Shown: positions 47,440 through 59,580, numbered from the stretch's first letter. The stretch is DNA of 64,000 nt from Ophiosphaerella korrae (GCA_028456385.1 JALNQF010000168.1:1-64000); one strand, 5' to 3'. Program-made: numbers and translations. Notes: generated from the sequence alone by a model not told the origin.

Positions 47440-48690
47440 TGTTTACGTTCTATTCTTTTAAAAGAAGAGATAGATTTACTTAAAAGATATAGTAGCTTCT
47501 TACGTATTCTATAACTATATATACTATTACTACTATCTTCTTTATTATAAAGGTTACTTAAAGGCGTATATAGAGTTTTAGCACTATTACCTTTTATCTA
47601 TATAAACGTCTTACTATAATAACGTATAAGTAATAGGGCTACTCTACTTATATAGGTTAAAGCTAATATATAGCTTAGGCTAGAGTTTCTTAATTAGATA
47701 AAAGAGTAGGTAAGTCTAGTCTAGAAAGTAGATAATAGCTATTAGCACGAATATCTTACTACTATATTATATAAGTAATAAAGCTACTCTTTTAGATAGT
47801 ATAAAGGCTATATATAAATTAGTTCTAATATTATATAGTTTTACTACTTTTTAGAAAGAAAAAGTAGAGAAAATAATAAATAACTTATATATTACTTATT
47901 ACTACTATACTAAAGCTACTTTTATCTTTCTACTATAATATTACTATAAGCTACGCCTTAATAACTTACTAAGAGAAGTTATATAGAGTTCCTAATATTA
48001 AAGTAACTAGCTATCTATAACTACTAGATAGATATATCCTAGTACTTATAACTCCTAACTATAGTAAATATAGGTATTTTAAGTAAATAGGTACTTAGGG
48101 CGTATACTCTCTTAGTTATATATCTATTAACGCTATTAAGATTAAGGCTTAGATACTCTATTTATATAAAGGTTTATATTAGTAGAGGTATATATAACTA
48201 TATATAGAGACGCTACCTCTTCTAAGAGAGTAGAGTAAAGTAATAGTAGTTAGAACCTAGTATAGTAACTTAACTCTTATAATTAGCTATATTAGTAAGC
48301 TATTATAAACTATAGTGCTTAGATATAAGTAGAGCTTCCTTAGTATAGTACTTCTTATTACAAGGTACTAAATAGCTATAATTCTAAGCTAAGTACCTAG
48401 AGTAAATAGAGTACTAGAGTTTACTAAATAAAGAGGTATTTTCTAGTTAGATACTTTATAGACTAATATCTCTTTATTATAGTTTTTACTTTTTTTATTA
48501 GCTTTATTATTTACTTCTTAGGTAAGCTTTTACTAAGTATTATCTTTATATATAAAGATACTATAGTACTTTAAAAGAAAAAGTATAATTACTTCTAGGA
48601 GATAGTAGTTACTCTCTTCTTTAGTATCTATTAAGCTAGCCTCTCTATAGCTAGTATTATTGCGATCGCTATTATAGTTAGTATAGATAT
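47440..48690 (+). pseudogene. Decayed coding relic, ~410 codons
   Basis: A + frame with TAA/TAG only. It starts L-L-K-R-Y-S-S-F-L-R, has F-L-E-R-K-S-R-E-N-N-K near 47845 and an R-rich patch near 48140-48240, and ends S-rich. No domain recognised. It lies between the pogo 3' fragment and the full pogo relic and could be an unrelated gene or part of a nested element. Confidence 0.48.
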
Positions 48691-48889
48691 AGTACCTAAT
48701 TAGCTAGACGTAGTTATTTTAAGTTACTTTCTACTTTTTATTAGTAGAAATATAAAAATTATTATATAAAATTAATTAGTTTATAAACTAATAATATATT
48801 TAGCTTACTTAAATACTCTATATTTCTAAATTTTCTTACTAGACTATATAGTTAGTATATATTATTACTATCTTAACTACTCCTAATAT

Positions 48890-49770
48890 TACTATTTATA
48901 TAAATTAAGCCTTCTATTTTAGCCTTTTAAATTTTACTTATAGTAGTTAGAGATAAGAATATATACTTTATTTATAAGGCTATACTACTATTTTGTATTA
49001 CTATAGCGTTACTTATATTTTTAGTAGTCTAGTATAATCCTTTAAGAATCTATTAGTACTTAGAGTAGGATAACTTTAGGTTTATATATTTTCTAGAATT
49101 ATCTCTTATTATAAACGTAGTTTTAGTATTAGGCTAGATAAGTAGAGTAATTATTCTTTATTATCTATAGTTTACTAATAAGAAAATAAGTACTTGTATC
49201 TACTAGAGTATATTTCTTATATATTTTTACTTCTAAGCTTATATAGTCTAATTTAGGTAGGTTTATATATTTATATAACTAGTAAATTTACTTACTTTTT
49301 ATATAGCTAGTATTAAGCGTTATATTATTAAGCTTATTAGACGCTTAGCTTGTATAAAGAATAGTAACGTTAAGGAAGTAGTAAGACTAAAGAGCTTACT
49401 AGCTACTATAAGATCTATAAGTAGATAAAGATAATAACAATATAGTAAGACGCTTAGTAAAAATTAATCTAATAGTAGTAGGAATTATATAGTATTATTT
49501 ATAGCTTAAGTATCTAAACTAATAAAGTAAGTATAATTAGAAAGTAGCTAAAATATTCCTAATTAGTACTTATTTCTACCTTTAATTAACTCGATCCTAT
49601 CTATACTACTATTAAATAGCTTGTATATACGTAGTCTAAAGTTAAATTTAACTAACTTATAATATAATTATAAATTTACCTTAACTATCTTAGTAAATAC
49701 TTTAGTATTTACCTCTATCTTAGTAATAAGTAAAGCCTAATTACTAAAGATAATAGCTAGACTAACTAGT
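48890..49770 (+). pseudogene. Decayed coding relic upstream of pogo tail
   Basis: About 290 codons with R-D-K-N-I-Y-F near 48955, a basic I-K-R-Y-I-I-K-L-I-R-R-L segment near 49305, and a long S/N/Q-rich stretch to 49770. It precedes the pogo C-terminal coil but is in another frame. I could not recognise the DDE catalytic core in it, so it may be the decayed middle of the transposase or an unrelated relic. Confidence 0.4.
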
Positions 49771-49771
49771 T

Positions 49772-50449
49772 AAGAATTCTTACTTTCTCTCTATACCTAC
49801 TCTATTAAGTCTAGCTAATTATATAGCTTAGCTCCTATCTATAGCTTAGCTTAAAGCTAAAATACTAATAACTTTACTTTATTACTTTTAAGCTTAATAT
49901 AAGCTTATATAATATAAGAATAAAAGGCTCTAAGTAGCTCTTAGTATTAAAGAAAAGTATAAGAAAAAGAGTAAGCTTTTTAACCTCTAGTAGTGCAAAA
50001 AGTACTATAGTAGAACTATTTTCTAGTTACTATATAAGATAAAAGAAGCTTACTATTATAAGAAAGTAAAAGAGTAAGAGAAAGAGTAAGAAAAAGTTTA
50101 AAAAGCTAAGAAGAGAGAACTATAATAGGCTACTTACTAATATAATAAAAAGTTAGCTAAAGAGAAGTATATAGTATAAGAGGTAGCTAAGTTAGTAAGA
50201 GAGAAAAAGAGAGTAGAAAAGGTAGCTTAGCGTATAGCTTAGCACGTAGCTATTAATACTAAAAACTCTATATAACCTAGCTAGAAGTAAAAGAAAAAAG
50301 CTTTAAGTTTACTTACTTAGAAGAATAAGCGTAGTAAATAGGTAGTTAATACTATAAGTAGTAAAGAGTTTCTAGTAGCTATATTAGTAGCTCTACTTAA
50401 AACTGCTTACTTTAGCTATAACGTTAGCCTCCTAGTAAAATTTAAATAG
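49772..50449 (+). pseudogene. pogo/Fot1-like transposase, C-terminal relic
   Basis: About 225 codons in one frame, ending at a TAG at 50447-50449. In order the relic shows an L/A/K coil; Y-K-N-K-R-L; K-E-K-Y-K-K-K-S-K; a C-K-K-Y-Y-S-R-T-I-F-W motif followed by Y-K-I-K-E-A; a long K/E/R/A coiled coil (50060-50240); S-x-Q-K-Q-K-K-K-A-L-S; K-N-K-R-S-K; and the terminal L-L-K-T-A-Y-F-S-Y-N-V-S-L. This order, especially the E-Y-H-G-type motif before F-W, the basic coil and the closing R-N-V-S-L-P-like motif, is typical of fungal DDE_1 (pogo/Fot1, Tc1-mariner) transposases in my knowledge of the family. The catalytic domain is not identifiable. A shorter copy lies at 21.8-22.3 kb. Confidence 0.7.
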
Positions 50450-50530
50450 TCTAAATTACTTATAAGCTTCTAGTTATTACTCTACTATAAAATCTTGTAA
50501 TAATAGCTATTATATATAACTAGCTCTATA
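50450..50530 (+). mobile_element. 3' flank of pogo element, shared by three sites
   Basis: AGTCTAAATTACTTATAAGC then ACTCTACTATAAAATCTTGT continue the similarity with the - strand copy and with 47088-47135 beyond the stop, so the mobile unit extends at least to about 50525. The exact end and target duplication were not found. Confidence 0.6.
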
Positions 50531-50890
50531 GCCTTATTTTTAAGATTATAACTTTAGTATTTACGTATATTATATAAATACATGTATACTACGTATAGAT
50601 ATATTACTAGTTAAAGTAGATAGTATAATACTTAGGATAGTACAATACCTACTCTAAATACTAAAGTAGTAGCTAAATATAAAGCTATAGAGCTACGTAT
50701 AATAGCTATTATAATAATATTTTCTAGAGTTAAGCTCTATAGGCCTTAATTAATATATATAGCTATCTATATTTAACTAGTAGCTTAATTACTTAGCTAT
50801 AACGTAACTAAGATAGTAGTAAAGCTACTATAGTACTTAATACTTCTCTATAATATTAAGGCTATATAATAGCTTTCTTTTTTAAGTTTA
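50530..50890. other. AT-rich stretch with weak inverted repeat
   Basis: GCTCTATAG/ATAATAGCTATTAT words at 50500-50530 and 50680-50715 are loosely inverted. No gene recognised. Confidence 0.35.
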
Positions 50891-51490
50891 CTTAAGTAGA
50901 TACCTTAAAGCTACTCTTCTTATACTTCTAAGTAGCTTTAAGAGCTTATTTAAGTTATTATTAAGTCTTATAAGTAGCTATTCTAGAGGCTTATTTTACT
51001 ACTTTCTTAGCCCTTTTATTTTTATATACTACTTAAGCTACTACTCTTACTATACGCTACTACTAAAGTACTTAAAACTTAGCTTACTTCTACTCCTCTC
51101 GTATATAAGCTCTCTTAGCTTTCTAGAGTTTACTACTCTTCTTCTAGCTTTTACTACTACTAATAATTATATACTTTCTCTACCTTCTTAAAAGACTAGA
51201 ATATAGCTCTACTATTATACTTATTATACTACTTTAGAAGTAAAAGCTTACTTTACTTTCTATATAGTCTCTTATTAGTAAGAGCTTATCTAAGACTATA
51301 AACCTTATACTTAAAGAAGCTTTTTTAAACTAAAATTTAATAGAAAGCTTAGCTAAGCTTTTAAGCTTATAGGTTACGTTTATCTTTTACTACTTAGTAG
51401 AGTAAGCTCTTAGTTTTTCTCTAGTTTAAAGTACTTAAAGCTAAAAAGTTACTATTACTTAAGCTACTTTATATAAGCTACTTATAGTTA
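50890..51490 (-). pseudogene. Decayed coding relic, basic, minus strand
   Basis: Read from 51490 to 50890, about 200 codons. They contain K-V-K-Q-A-F-T-S-K-V-V near 51250, K-A-R-R-R-V-V-N-S-R-K-L-R-E-L near 51130, and a second basic helix near 50920. Stops are TAA/TAG. It is convergent with the pogo relic. The arginine-rich helices could be nucleic-acid binding, but this is a guess. Family unknown. Confidence 0.42.
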
Positions 51491-52098
51491 AATCTTTTAA
51501 GTATTACTTTTAGTTTAAGAAGTAAGAAGCTAGTTACTAGTTTTAGCCTAGGCGTTATATAAAACTAATACCTACTAGTATCTTTATATAAGTATAGTTT
51601 ATTTAATACTATAACTTTTAGTAATTTATATATAATTAAGTTCTTCTTTAGGTTCTAGTAATTTAATAGCTATAAAGGTAGCCTTAATTAGCTCTATATT
51701 AATATAGTTATATAGCGTTAAAGTTAAGGTAAGATTTTAATAGAGTAGGCGTTGCGCTATCTTAGGTATTACGCTATCTACTTTAGTAGTAGCTATAATT
51801 AATACTAAGACGATATAATAGAACTATATAAAAAATAGTACTACTTAAAGTATTTATTATATTACTTATTAAAAAGTTCTATATTAAAATTATACCTAAA
51901 CTAGCTTTAGTATATATACTATAGGAGCGTATTGTAGTTCTTACTTTTAGGCCCTTAATTATAGTTCCTATTTTAAGATCTTAGCTATAGCCTACTTTTT
52001 AGTTCTTGTTAATATTAGTACTAACTTTAACTAGTCTCTAATTAGTTTATTTAGCTAAGACTTTTAATTAACCTAATTAACTAAAGCTATAAGAATTA
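51490..52098. other. AT-rich stretch
   Basis: No feature recognised before the direct repeats at 52098. Confidence 0.3.
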
Positions 52099-52303
52099 GA
52101 GATCTCTCTTAAGATAAGTACCTAAAAGTAAAAACTAAGAGATTATATAGAATTAGCTTAAATATAAGTAGCTATAAAGAAAGAGTAGTATAATTCTAGA
52201 AACTAGTAGATTATATAGGCTCTCTCTAAAAATAAGTATATAAATATAGGAACTAAGAGATTATATAAGATCTTTCTTAAAATAAGTATCTAAAAAAGAG
52301 ATA
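52098..52303. repeat. Imperfect 50-67-bp direct repeats, 3-4 units
   Basis: AACTAAGAGATTATATA-type starts at 52134, 52201 and 52251 are each followed by a variant of TCTTTCTTAAAATAAGTAT. A partial unit precedes them at 52098. Confidence 0.7.
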
Positions 52304-53030
52304 AAAGTAAGAAAGATAATTAGACTAAGTCTAGAGAAAGTATACTTTAGAAAATAAAATACTATACTTAGGTTAATACTAGTTATAAAACTATACCTTA
52401 TAGTTTATAGTATACTTGTTAATTAGTAAGCTTTAGCTTCTTACTACTATAATAGTTAGCTAAATTATTTCTATTTATAAGTAATAGGTATAAGACTACT
52501 AAGAATATACACTACTTAAGATAAGTAGTAGTTAATATAGAAACTACTTAGTATAACTACTAGTTACGTATTAGCGTAACGAGCTAATAATAAATTATAG
52601 TTATTAGATAATCTCTTTTTATAGGCTAGTAGAAGAAGAGTATAAAAGTAAGTATACTTTTTCTCTTAATAAGAAATAGCTAGCTTTATAGTACTACTAT
52701 TAAGCTCTTACTACTTTAGAGTCTTAGCTTTATAGCTTTATAGTTTTTATTTAACTTTAGCTATACTTCTAGTAAGTATCTACTATACTAGTAGCTCTCT
52801 ACTCTCTAGAGATAGAAGAGCGCTAGATCTTAGTATATAATATAGTAAGCTCTAGCTACCTCTATAATAAGATAAGGTCTCTCTATAAGTTCTAATAGTT
52901 TAAAGAATATTACGTAATTTTTTATAGTTATACTATAATAAATTTATAGTATATATTTTATAAGCTATAGATACTAACTAAAGAAGTATATTGTTTTACT
53001 ATTCTTACTAAATATTAGTTAACTTATTTA
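52303..53030. other. AT-rich stretch
   Basis: No clear frame or repeat recognised. TTACGTATTAGCGTAACG near 52563 is a small self-complementary word. Confidence 0.3.
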
Positions 53031-54010
53031 GATTACGCTACTATAGTAAACCCTACTAAGGAAACTAATAGACTACTAGTCTTTTTAGCTTATACCTTTA
53101 CTAAAGAGGTCTATTACAACTAAATATAAAAAGATATTAAGAAGATATTATATATTATCTATCTTGTAAACGTATATAGGTAATTAAAAGAAGCTAGTAT
53201 TACTAATAAAAAGATTCTAGCTACTTCTCTTTTATATAACTTAATTAAAGATAAAAAGACTATATAAGTAGAAAAACTAAAGTAATTTAGATTTTATATT
53301 ACCTTAATTATAGAAGAGCTTATAGAGAAGAATAAAGAAACTTAAATTAAGAATATACTATTACTTTTAGATAGAGCTAGAATTATTAAAGTAGCTAATA
53401 AGCTAGATAATCTAAGAAGTCTACTCTTTAAAATTCCTAAGATATAGATAATAGAGAAAGTAAAAGAATATTTTAGATAGAGTAAAGATATTATATATAG
53501 TTATTAATAAAAGAACTCTAAAAATTAGTAGCTAGACGTAGCTTTCTAAAAACTTAAAAGAAATTTTAACACTATTCTTAAAACTATAAAAAAAAAAGAG
53601 TAGTTAGATTTAGAGCTTTAAGCTTATATATTTATAAGTTTTTGTACTTAAGGGGTACTTTATATAATTAAGGAAACCTAAAAGATAAAGAAAAAGATAG
53701 TTAACTAAAAATAGTGTTCTAGACGTACTATAGAGTATAGAGTTCCTTAGAATTATCTTAATTTAGTATTAATAGCTATATTTATACTTAACTTTATAGA
53801 TTATATTAAAGGCTCTATTCTTAGCTTACTCTTAAAGTAGCCTTTAAGTAATATAGAGCCTATATATTACTAGGCGTAAAGAGTTAGATTATTTACCTTA
53901 TCTATCTAAGCTCTTGTAGTTACCTCTATAATAGTTAGTAAAGGAGTTAAAGATAAGAGATAATACTATAAACTATAGTTCTTATTACGTTAGTATTTTC
54001 TATATTAGTG
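53030..54010 (+). pseudogene. Decayed coding relic, helical, ~325 codons
   Basis: A + frame of very coding-like text. It contains K-E-V-Y-Y-N near 53106, E-E-L-I-E-K-N-K-E-T near 53310, R-A-R-I-I-K-V-A-N-K-L-D-N-L-R-S-L near 53375, and K-L-K-R-N-F-N-T-I-L-K-T-I-K near 53550, then a C-terminal part around 53740-54010. It resembles helical proteins such as Gag-like or C-terminal coils of retroelements, but no motif proves it. Confidence 0.52.
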
Positions 54011-54109
54011 TTAGAACTAGTTATTATTATATAGTATACCTTATATAGTAATAATATTAGTAGGGTACTATTTATATATTTTCTAGTACTTAGTATACTA
54101 CGTCTAAAC

Positions 54110-54870
54110 TATATACTAGAGGTATAAATATTTATAGTAAACTTTAGTATAGTTATATATATTAGAAAAGTTAAATAGAAGAGGCTTAGCGCGTATAAGA
54201 TAAAGAATTTAAGATATATAACTAAAGACCTATATTAGGTATTTAGACTTAATATACCTAATATTAGGAATCTTCTACTAGTGTAGTTCTCTTAAGCCTA
54301 CGTAGAAGCTTTATAAGTACTAAGTATAAGCCTAGTATTATTAGAAATAAGAAGAATACCCTAGTATATAATCCTAGAATAACCTTAGCTATAGAGTATA
54401 GCGCTAGTTTTACTTTCTATATTATTAATACTATATTATAGTAGGTTTATACCTAGAGTATTATAACTAAGCCTATTATTAATAGTGCTAGATCCTATCT
54501 CTTAAATCTTAGCTAGAACTAAAGCTACCTACTAATAAGCCTTAAATTAACTTTTAGAGAAACTATATATAAGACTATAAGTAGCTAAGTATAAATTAGA
54601 GTAAGGATATTATACTTTAATTAATACTAAAGTATAGTTTAATTAATAGGCGTCTAAAAATAAAAATATAATAAAAAAACTTATATAAAAAAGAAGTAGG
54701 TTAAAAGAAGTACTAATACTTACTACTTACTTACAAGTTAGCTAGAACTTATATATTATACTAATATATAGTAATTTATCTTACCTCCTTTATATAGCTA
54801 CGAATTATTACTACTATTAAGTTAAAAGAAAGTATTTCTAGACTATATCTAAAACGCTATAAATACGCGT
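54110..54870 (+). pseudogene. Decayed coding relic
   Basis: About 250 codons: S-T-K-Y-K-P-S-I-I-R-N-K-K-N-T near 54318, R-S-Y-L-L-N-L-S near 54491, and a basic K-K-T-Y-I-K-K-K block near 54675. It may continue the previous relic after a break at about 54.05 kb. Confidence 0.42.
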
Positions 54871-54879
54871 AGATAAGGT

Positions 54880-55540
54880 TAATTAATAGGCTAATATATT
54901 TCTACTCTCTACTAATTAAGAGATTACTACGTACTATTAAGGAAAGAGTAATAATTTACTATCTAATAGATAATTTACAATTACGTAGTAGATAAGTCTA
55001 GTATATCTTATAATAATTAAAAGCTTATTATAAAAGGTAATATAGCTCTAAGGTAGTTTTCTAACTAACGTATAAGTATATTATATTAGTTTGTAGTCGC
55101 TTAATAAGATTAATTAAATACTTGTAAATATTACTCTAGATTCTAAGTAGATATACAAGAACCTAAAGAATTCTAGAGCCATAATTAATAATAATATAAT
55201 TATAGAGGTAAAAAGGAAATTCTAATATAAAGGTAGATATTTATTAATATAAAATACTTACTATACAAGTATAATAGCTTTAGAGATAAAGGCGAGTATA
55301 ATAGATAAAGGAGAGAAACTATAAGTTCTAATTTAGAAACTAAGTCTAACTAGAAAGCTACTAAGTTAAATAGTTATATAATAAAATTCGTTTTATTAAG
55401 CTTAAATAGTAATACTTAAAATATATAAATAATACTCTTTATAGTCTTAGTGTAAATCTAGCTTAATTTATAAGGAATCCTAGTCTCTTTTTTACGCTAG
55501 AAGGGGCCTACTTAAATATATTATCTATAGCTAGTTAATC
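54880..55540 (+). pseudogene. Decayed coding relic, R/Q/Y-rich
   Basis: About 220 codons: L-L-I-K-R-L-L-R-T-I-K-E-R near 54917, then many Q/R-type stops to 55540. The text looks like a helical DNA- or RNA-associated region. It follows on the same strand and may belong to one larger element spanning 53-56 kb. Unknown. Confidence 0.4.
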
Positions 55541-55680
55541 TTATCTTTAAGTTAATATATATAACTATATATAAGTTTAATATAAGTATAGTTACTTCTA
55601 ATATACTATATAAACGTAGTATATAAAGTATCTAGAGACTTATAAGAGATATCCTCTTAATATTATTATAGCGTAAGTAA

Positions 55681-56300
55681 ATGTTATTTTATAGTACTAT
55701 ATCTAATACTATTAGTAGTAAATACTAGCTTAATAAGAACTATAGTTTATTCTAGTATACTAATACTATATATACGTCTAACTTCTATTAGTAAGAGACT
55801 ATAAAAATTCTAAGGAGAGATAAAAGTAAATATTCTTTCGATATAATTTTAAGTTAATATTAAGTTCTTTCTAGCTATCTCTTTATAGATATTTAATTAA
55901 CGGGTTCCTAAATAGAAAGATTTTAATAAAAGTACTAAATTAACTTAGTAGGAGTTATATAATAGGAGCTAGCTATAGGTCCTAAAAATTAAATAGTAGT
56001 ACTACTAATATAAAGATATTATTCTATATAAAGTTACTTTTCTTTATTATATTACCTTACTTAAATAAAAAGAGAGGAGTTAAAAGATTAAACTAGTAAA
56101 TAGAGAAGTAAAAACAAGATACTTTTTAGCTAATTAAAAGGAGAAGAAATTAGTAACACTTCTACTTTAATAAGAGATAGGAATTATAGTAAATAAAAGA
56201 ATAAAAGGCTTAGGTCTTTAGTAATATTTAAGCTTAAAAGCTTAACTAAAGTAACTAACTCTTAGTATACTCTACTTTAATATATTCTATCTTAAAGAAA
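55681..56300 (+). pseudogene. Decayed coding relic beginning at a surviving ATG
   Basis: The frame can be read from the ATG at 55681, one of the few ATGs left, for about 200 codons. It contains K-I-L-R-R-D-K-S-K-Y-S-F-D near 55807 and L-I-R-D-R-N-Y-S-K near 56170. The ATG may be a chance survivor or a late mutation, since the upstream flank is also fairly open. Unknown family. Confidence 0.45.
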
Positions 56301-56990
56301 TTATATACCTCTTTAGTACTAGAGAGGACAAACTTTAACTATATAATATACTTATAGTAGTATATATTTAGGCGTAAGTAGAAGTATAAGTAGTATTAAT
56401 ATAATACTAATTATTTATTTAATTATTATATACTATCTATTATAATAGTTAGAATCTAATATATATAGAATATAGTATAACTTACCTTTAGAGATTCTAT
56501 ACCCTAGTATCTATTATATCCTAAGTATAGAGTACTAACCCTAAGTTTTTACCTTCTACTATAGCACTTTTAATATCTATTTTATATACTACTAGTACTA
56601 TAAAGACTTACTATAAAAAGTAGTTCTTTCTATATCTCTTAATTAAGCTATATTTTAAGGTTAGTAGAAGAAATAACGTTAAGTAAGATATATAAAGTAG
56701 AGTAAGTATTAGTATTTTAGTAAGGATTATTTTATCCCTATATTATTTCCTTAGGACTTACTAAATAAGTAAAACTATATAGTTTATATAGTACCTAAGG
56801 ATATAAGTTACTTAATAATATAAGTTTAGAAATATTAACTAGTATATATTAAAACTTTACTACTTAGAACTAAAACTAATTACTAATTAATATCTATATT
56901 AATATAAACCTAGCTAGAAATACTAACTAATAAAGATATATAATTAATATAAATTTTCTATATTAAAGATATTTCTAATTATAGAGAAAG
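56300..56990. other. AT-rich stretch
   Basis: No frame or repeat was followed. Confidence 0.3.
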
Positions 56991-57540
56991 AGGCTTACTA
57001 CTCTAGCTAAAGATAGATAGAAAAAGTAGACTCTAGTAAAAAGGAAATATTTTCTAATATTAATATACTAGATTAAGATAATAAGCCTAGTAGACTAGAG
57101 TGCGCTATATAAAATAGAAGGATATATTATTTTTAGAAATATATATTAAAATAAATAAACTTATTCTTGTATTAGTAACTATTTTATATTTTTAGAGTAA
57201 TATAAACTTTAAAATATAACTTACTATATAAAGTAAATATTAATAATAAGGTATATATAGCCTATTAAGATTATAAAAGCTTATAAAGTAAGAGAAAATA
57301 GCTAAAAATAAAAAAAGTAGTAATAATATAAGTACTAAAGATAAATACTTTTATTAGTACTATACCTATTTTAGACTATATATAGAAAAAATAAGTAACT
57401 CTAAGTAGTATAGTAACTACTATATAGAATAGTAAAGTTACTTCTACTATAGTATAAAAGGAATATATAAATCTATACTTAGAGATATAGCTTAGAGTAT
57501 AGTTAGTAGTAGAAAATATATAGAAAGTAACTAGTATAAA
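56990..57540 (+). pseudogene. Decayed coding relic
   Basis: About 180 codons: D-S-S-K-K-E-I-F-S-N-I-N near 56990, S-R-L-E-C-A-I near 57090, K-V-N-I-N-N-K-V-Y-I-A-Y near 57235. It ends at the R3-type end at 57541. Family unknown. Confidence 0.45.
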
Positions 57541-57600
57541 GTAAAGGTAGTAAAGTAAAAGTAAAAGATAAAAGACGTTTTAGCCTTATTAGGAGTATAT
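57541..57600 (+). repeat. Repeat R3, diverged end fragment d
   Basis: GTAAAAGATAAAAGACG then TTTTAGCCTTATTAGGAG, the same end as in R3 copies b and c, 20 kb away. Confidence 0.55.
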
Positions 57601-57965
57601 ATATATAAAGGAATTCTTCTACTATCTTATTAATTAATTAGATATACTCTTAGTAAGTATAGCTTTAGTATAAGGATATTAGGTAGGAATTATCTTAAAA
57701 GTAAGTCTAAAGCGTATAGAGGCGTATATAATTAAGCTATTTATTTAAGCTAGATAGAAGTAAGTAGGTTTAGCGTAAAGAACTTCTTTACGCTAGGGTT
57801 TCCTTTTAGTAAATATAGCTTTACTTTACGTAGATAAAGTATAAGTAAACTAAGTATAGTCTTAGGGTATATAGATAGTCTTAAACTAAGAAGCTAGTTA
57901 TAAGAGTAAGCGTTAGCTTCTAAAGTAAGAATAAGTTAGGAAGAGCTAAAGATATTAAGGATACG
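57600..57965. other. AT-rich spacer
   Basis: Contains GCGTAAAGAACTTC and CTTTACGCTAGGG near 57771-57796, a weak inverted pair. No gene recognised. Confidence 0.35.
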
Positions 57966-58010
57966 CTAGTCTAAAAGTAACTTTCCTTTAGAAAGTTACT
58001 TTTAGACTAG
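57966..58010. repeat. Perfect 20-bp inverted repeat with 5-base loop
   Basis: CTAGTCTAAAAGTAACTTTC and its exact complement GAAAGTTACTTTTAGACTAG flank CTTTA. The arms extend by about three more pairs if one A/G difference is allowed. It is possibly the fused ends of a small transposon. Confidence 0.95.
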
Positions 58011-58440
58011 TGTAGTTTATCTTGTATAATAGATCTAGGATCTACTACTTATAGTACTCTTAAACTAAAATAATATACTATCTAATAATATTCTATATAA
58101 TATTTTACTTTAGTACTATAAGTTATACCTAAAGTTTAATAAGCTCTATCTATAGCCTAACTAGAAGATATAAAGAGAACCTAGCTTATTATAGGATCTA
58201 CTACTAAAAAGAGTAAGGACTAGCGCTATTCTTAGCTAACTACCTAAGCTAGATAGCTAGAGTTAACTTTAAATTAAAATTATAGAAAGCGCGTTAAAAT
58301 ATTAAAAAGTTATAAGCTCTTTTATAACTAATAGAATACCTATAAAAAAGGGTTTACTAGTTTAATTATTAGGTAATTGTATTAATATTAGGCGTAAATT
58401 TACTACTATTATAAGTTTTTCTTTTTAGAATAAGTAGCTT
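58011..58440. other. AT-rich spacer
   Basis: No feature recognised before the next relic. Confidence 0.3.
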
Positions 58441-59580
58441 TAGAAGTTATTTACCTATTTTTAAGTAGTACTCTTACTTTTATTACTTACTTTTCTTTAA
58501 TTTATTAAGTAGCTATAAGAAGAAATAGATAAGATTATTAACTTTATCTTAGTCTTTAAGAAGTATAATAATAGTAAGCTTTTTAATATAATTTTAAAGT
58601 TATATAAAACTATTAGAAAACTAGTTAAAGCTAGCTAGATAGTTTTTTATATAATAGAAATTTTCTTTCTTTATAAGTTAGCCTTTACCTTTCTATAACG
58701 TACTCTTATAATAATAATAGGCGCTTTATCTCTATTAGACTTATTTAAATTTATAGAGGATAAGTAAGCTAAAATTTTTAATACGCTTAAGCTAAACTCC
58801 TATATAAAAGATAAATATAGTAACTATATAATAATATATTATACTATTCTAGGAATTTTTAAGAAAATACTTAAGTTAGTAAATAACTAGAATCTCTTAT
58901 AAGATAGTTTAACTACTAAATATATATTTACTAACTACTCTATAGTAATAAGTAGCTATATAAATTTTTTAAACTACTTACTAACGTACTTACTTATAAT
59001 ATATATTTAGTAGTCCTAGTAGATATTAAGCTACTAATTATAATTATTTCTAAAGTACCTTATAAAACTACTCTATACCTAAAAAAGTAAATCTATAGTA
59101 AATATAGATTCTAATAGTAGCTATAAAGACGTCTTCTAACTCTAAATCCTATAGATAGTTTTATTAATATATCTTAAGTAGCTATTAGTAGCTCTCTACT
59201 ATTAGTAATACAATTAGTTATATATTAAGGAATATAACTATTTATAGTAATAGAAAGTATATATATAGAAAAAAGAAGAGAAAATACTTATTTATCTTTC
59301 TACAAAGTATTATAAGGTACGCCTAATCTTTTTTTTTAAAAAAAAAGCTTTATTTTTAATCTCTAATTATCTATAGGCGTAACAAGTATATATAAAGCTA
59401 GAAGGCTAGAAAATATAGCTAGAGATATAACTCTACTATTTATAGTAATAAGGAGCCTTATTATAATTAATTAGAATCTATTCCTTTAGTCTCCTTTTCT
59501 AACTAGTAATATAAGTACTAATATAGAAATATAGTAAATCTCTTCTAGCTCTATTTAATAACTAAAGCGTTTAGAAAGTA
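58440..59580 (+). pseudogene. Decayed coding relic, ~375 codons
   Basis: One of the most protein-like frames: I-D-K-I-I-N-F-I-L-V-F-K-K-Y-N-N near 58525, D-L-F-K-F-I-E-D-K near 58738, T-K-Y-I-F-T-N-Y-S near 58915, Y-I-K-E-Y-N-Y-L near 59220, and a K-K-K-A-L-F-L-I-S-N-Y-L segment near 59340 that reads through the T9/A9 palindrome. It overlaps the start of the next, longer relic in another frame by about 100 bp, so the two may be one gene with an indel near 59.5 kb. Confidence 0.55.
59328..59347. repeat. T9/A9 palindrome
   Basis: A C, nine T, nine A and a G form a 20-bp perfect palindrome. It lies inside a readable relic frame (F-F-F-K-K-K), so it may just be coding-sequence accident. Confidence 0.8.

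Noticed and set aside
48655..48675. GCGATCGC word as a regulatory site
   Set aside because: A single 8-base palindrome without a gene or repetition is not meaningful.
48890..49770. DDE catalytic domain of the pogo element
   Set aside because: I looked for the conserved D-E and Asp-containing motifs upstream of the C-terminal coil but could not match them in any phase, so the region is left as an unnamed relic.
53800..53870. Inverted GGCTCTAT / ATAGAGCC pair as a transposon end
   Set aside because: The match is only about nine bases per arm and within a readable relic; chance is likely.
59328..59347. T9/A9 palindrome as a transcription terminator
   Set aside because: It lies inside a readable relic frame, and no gene ends there; poly-A/T runs are common in this composition.
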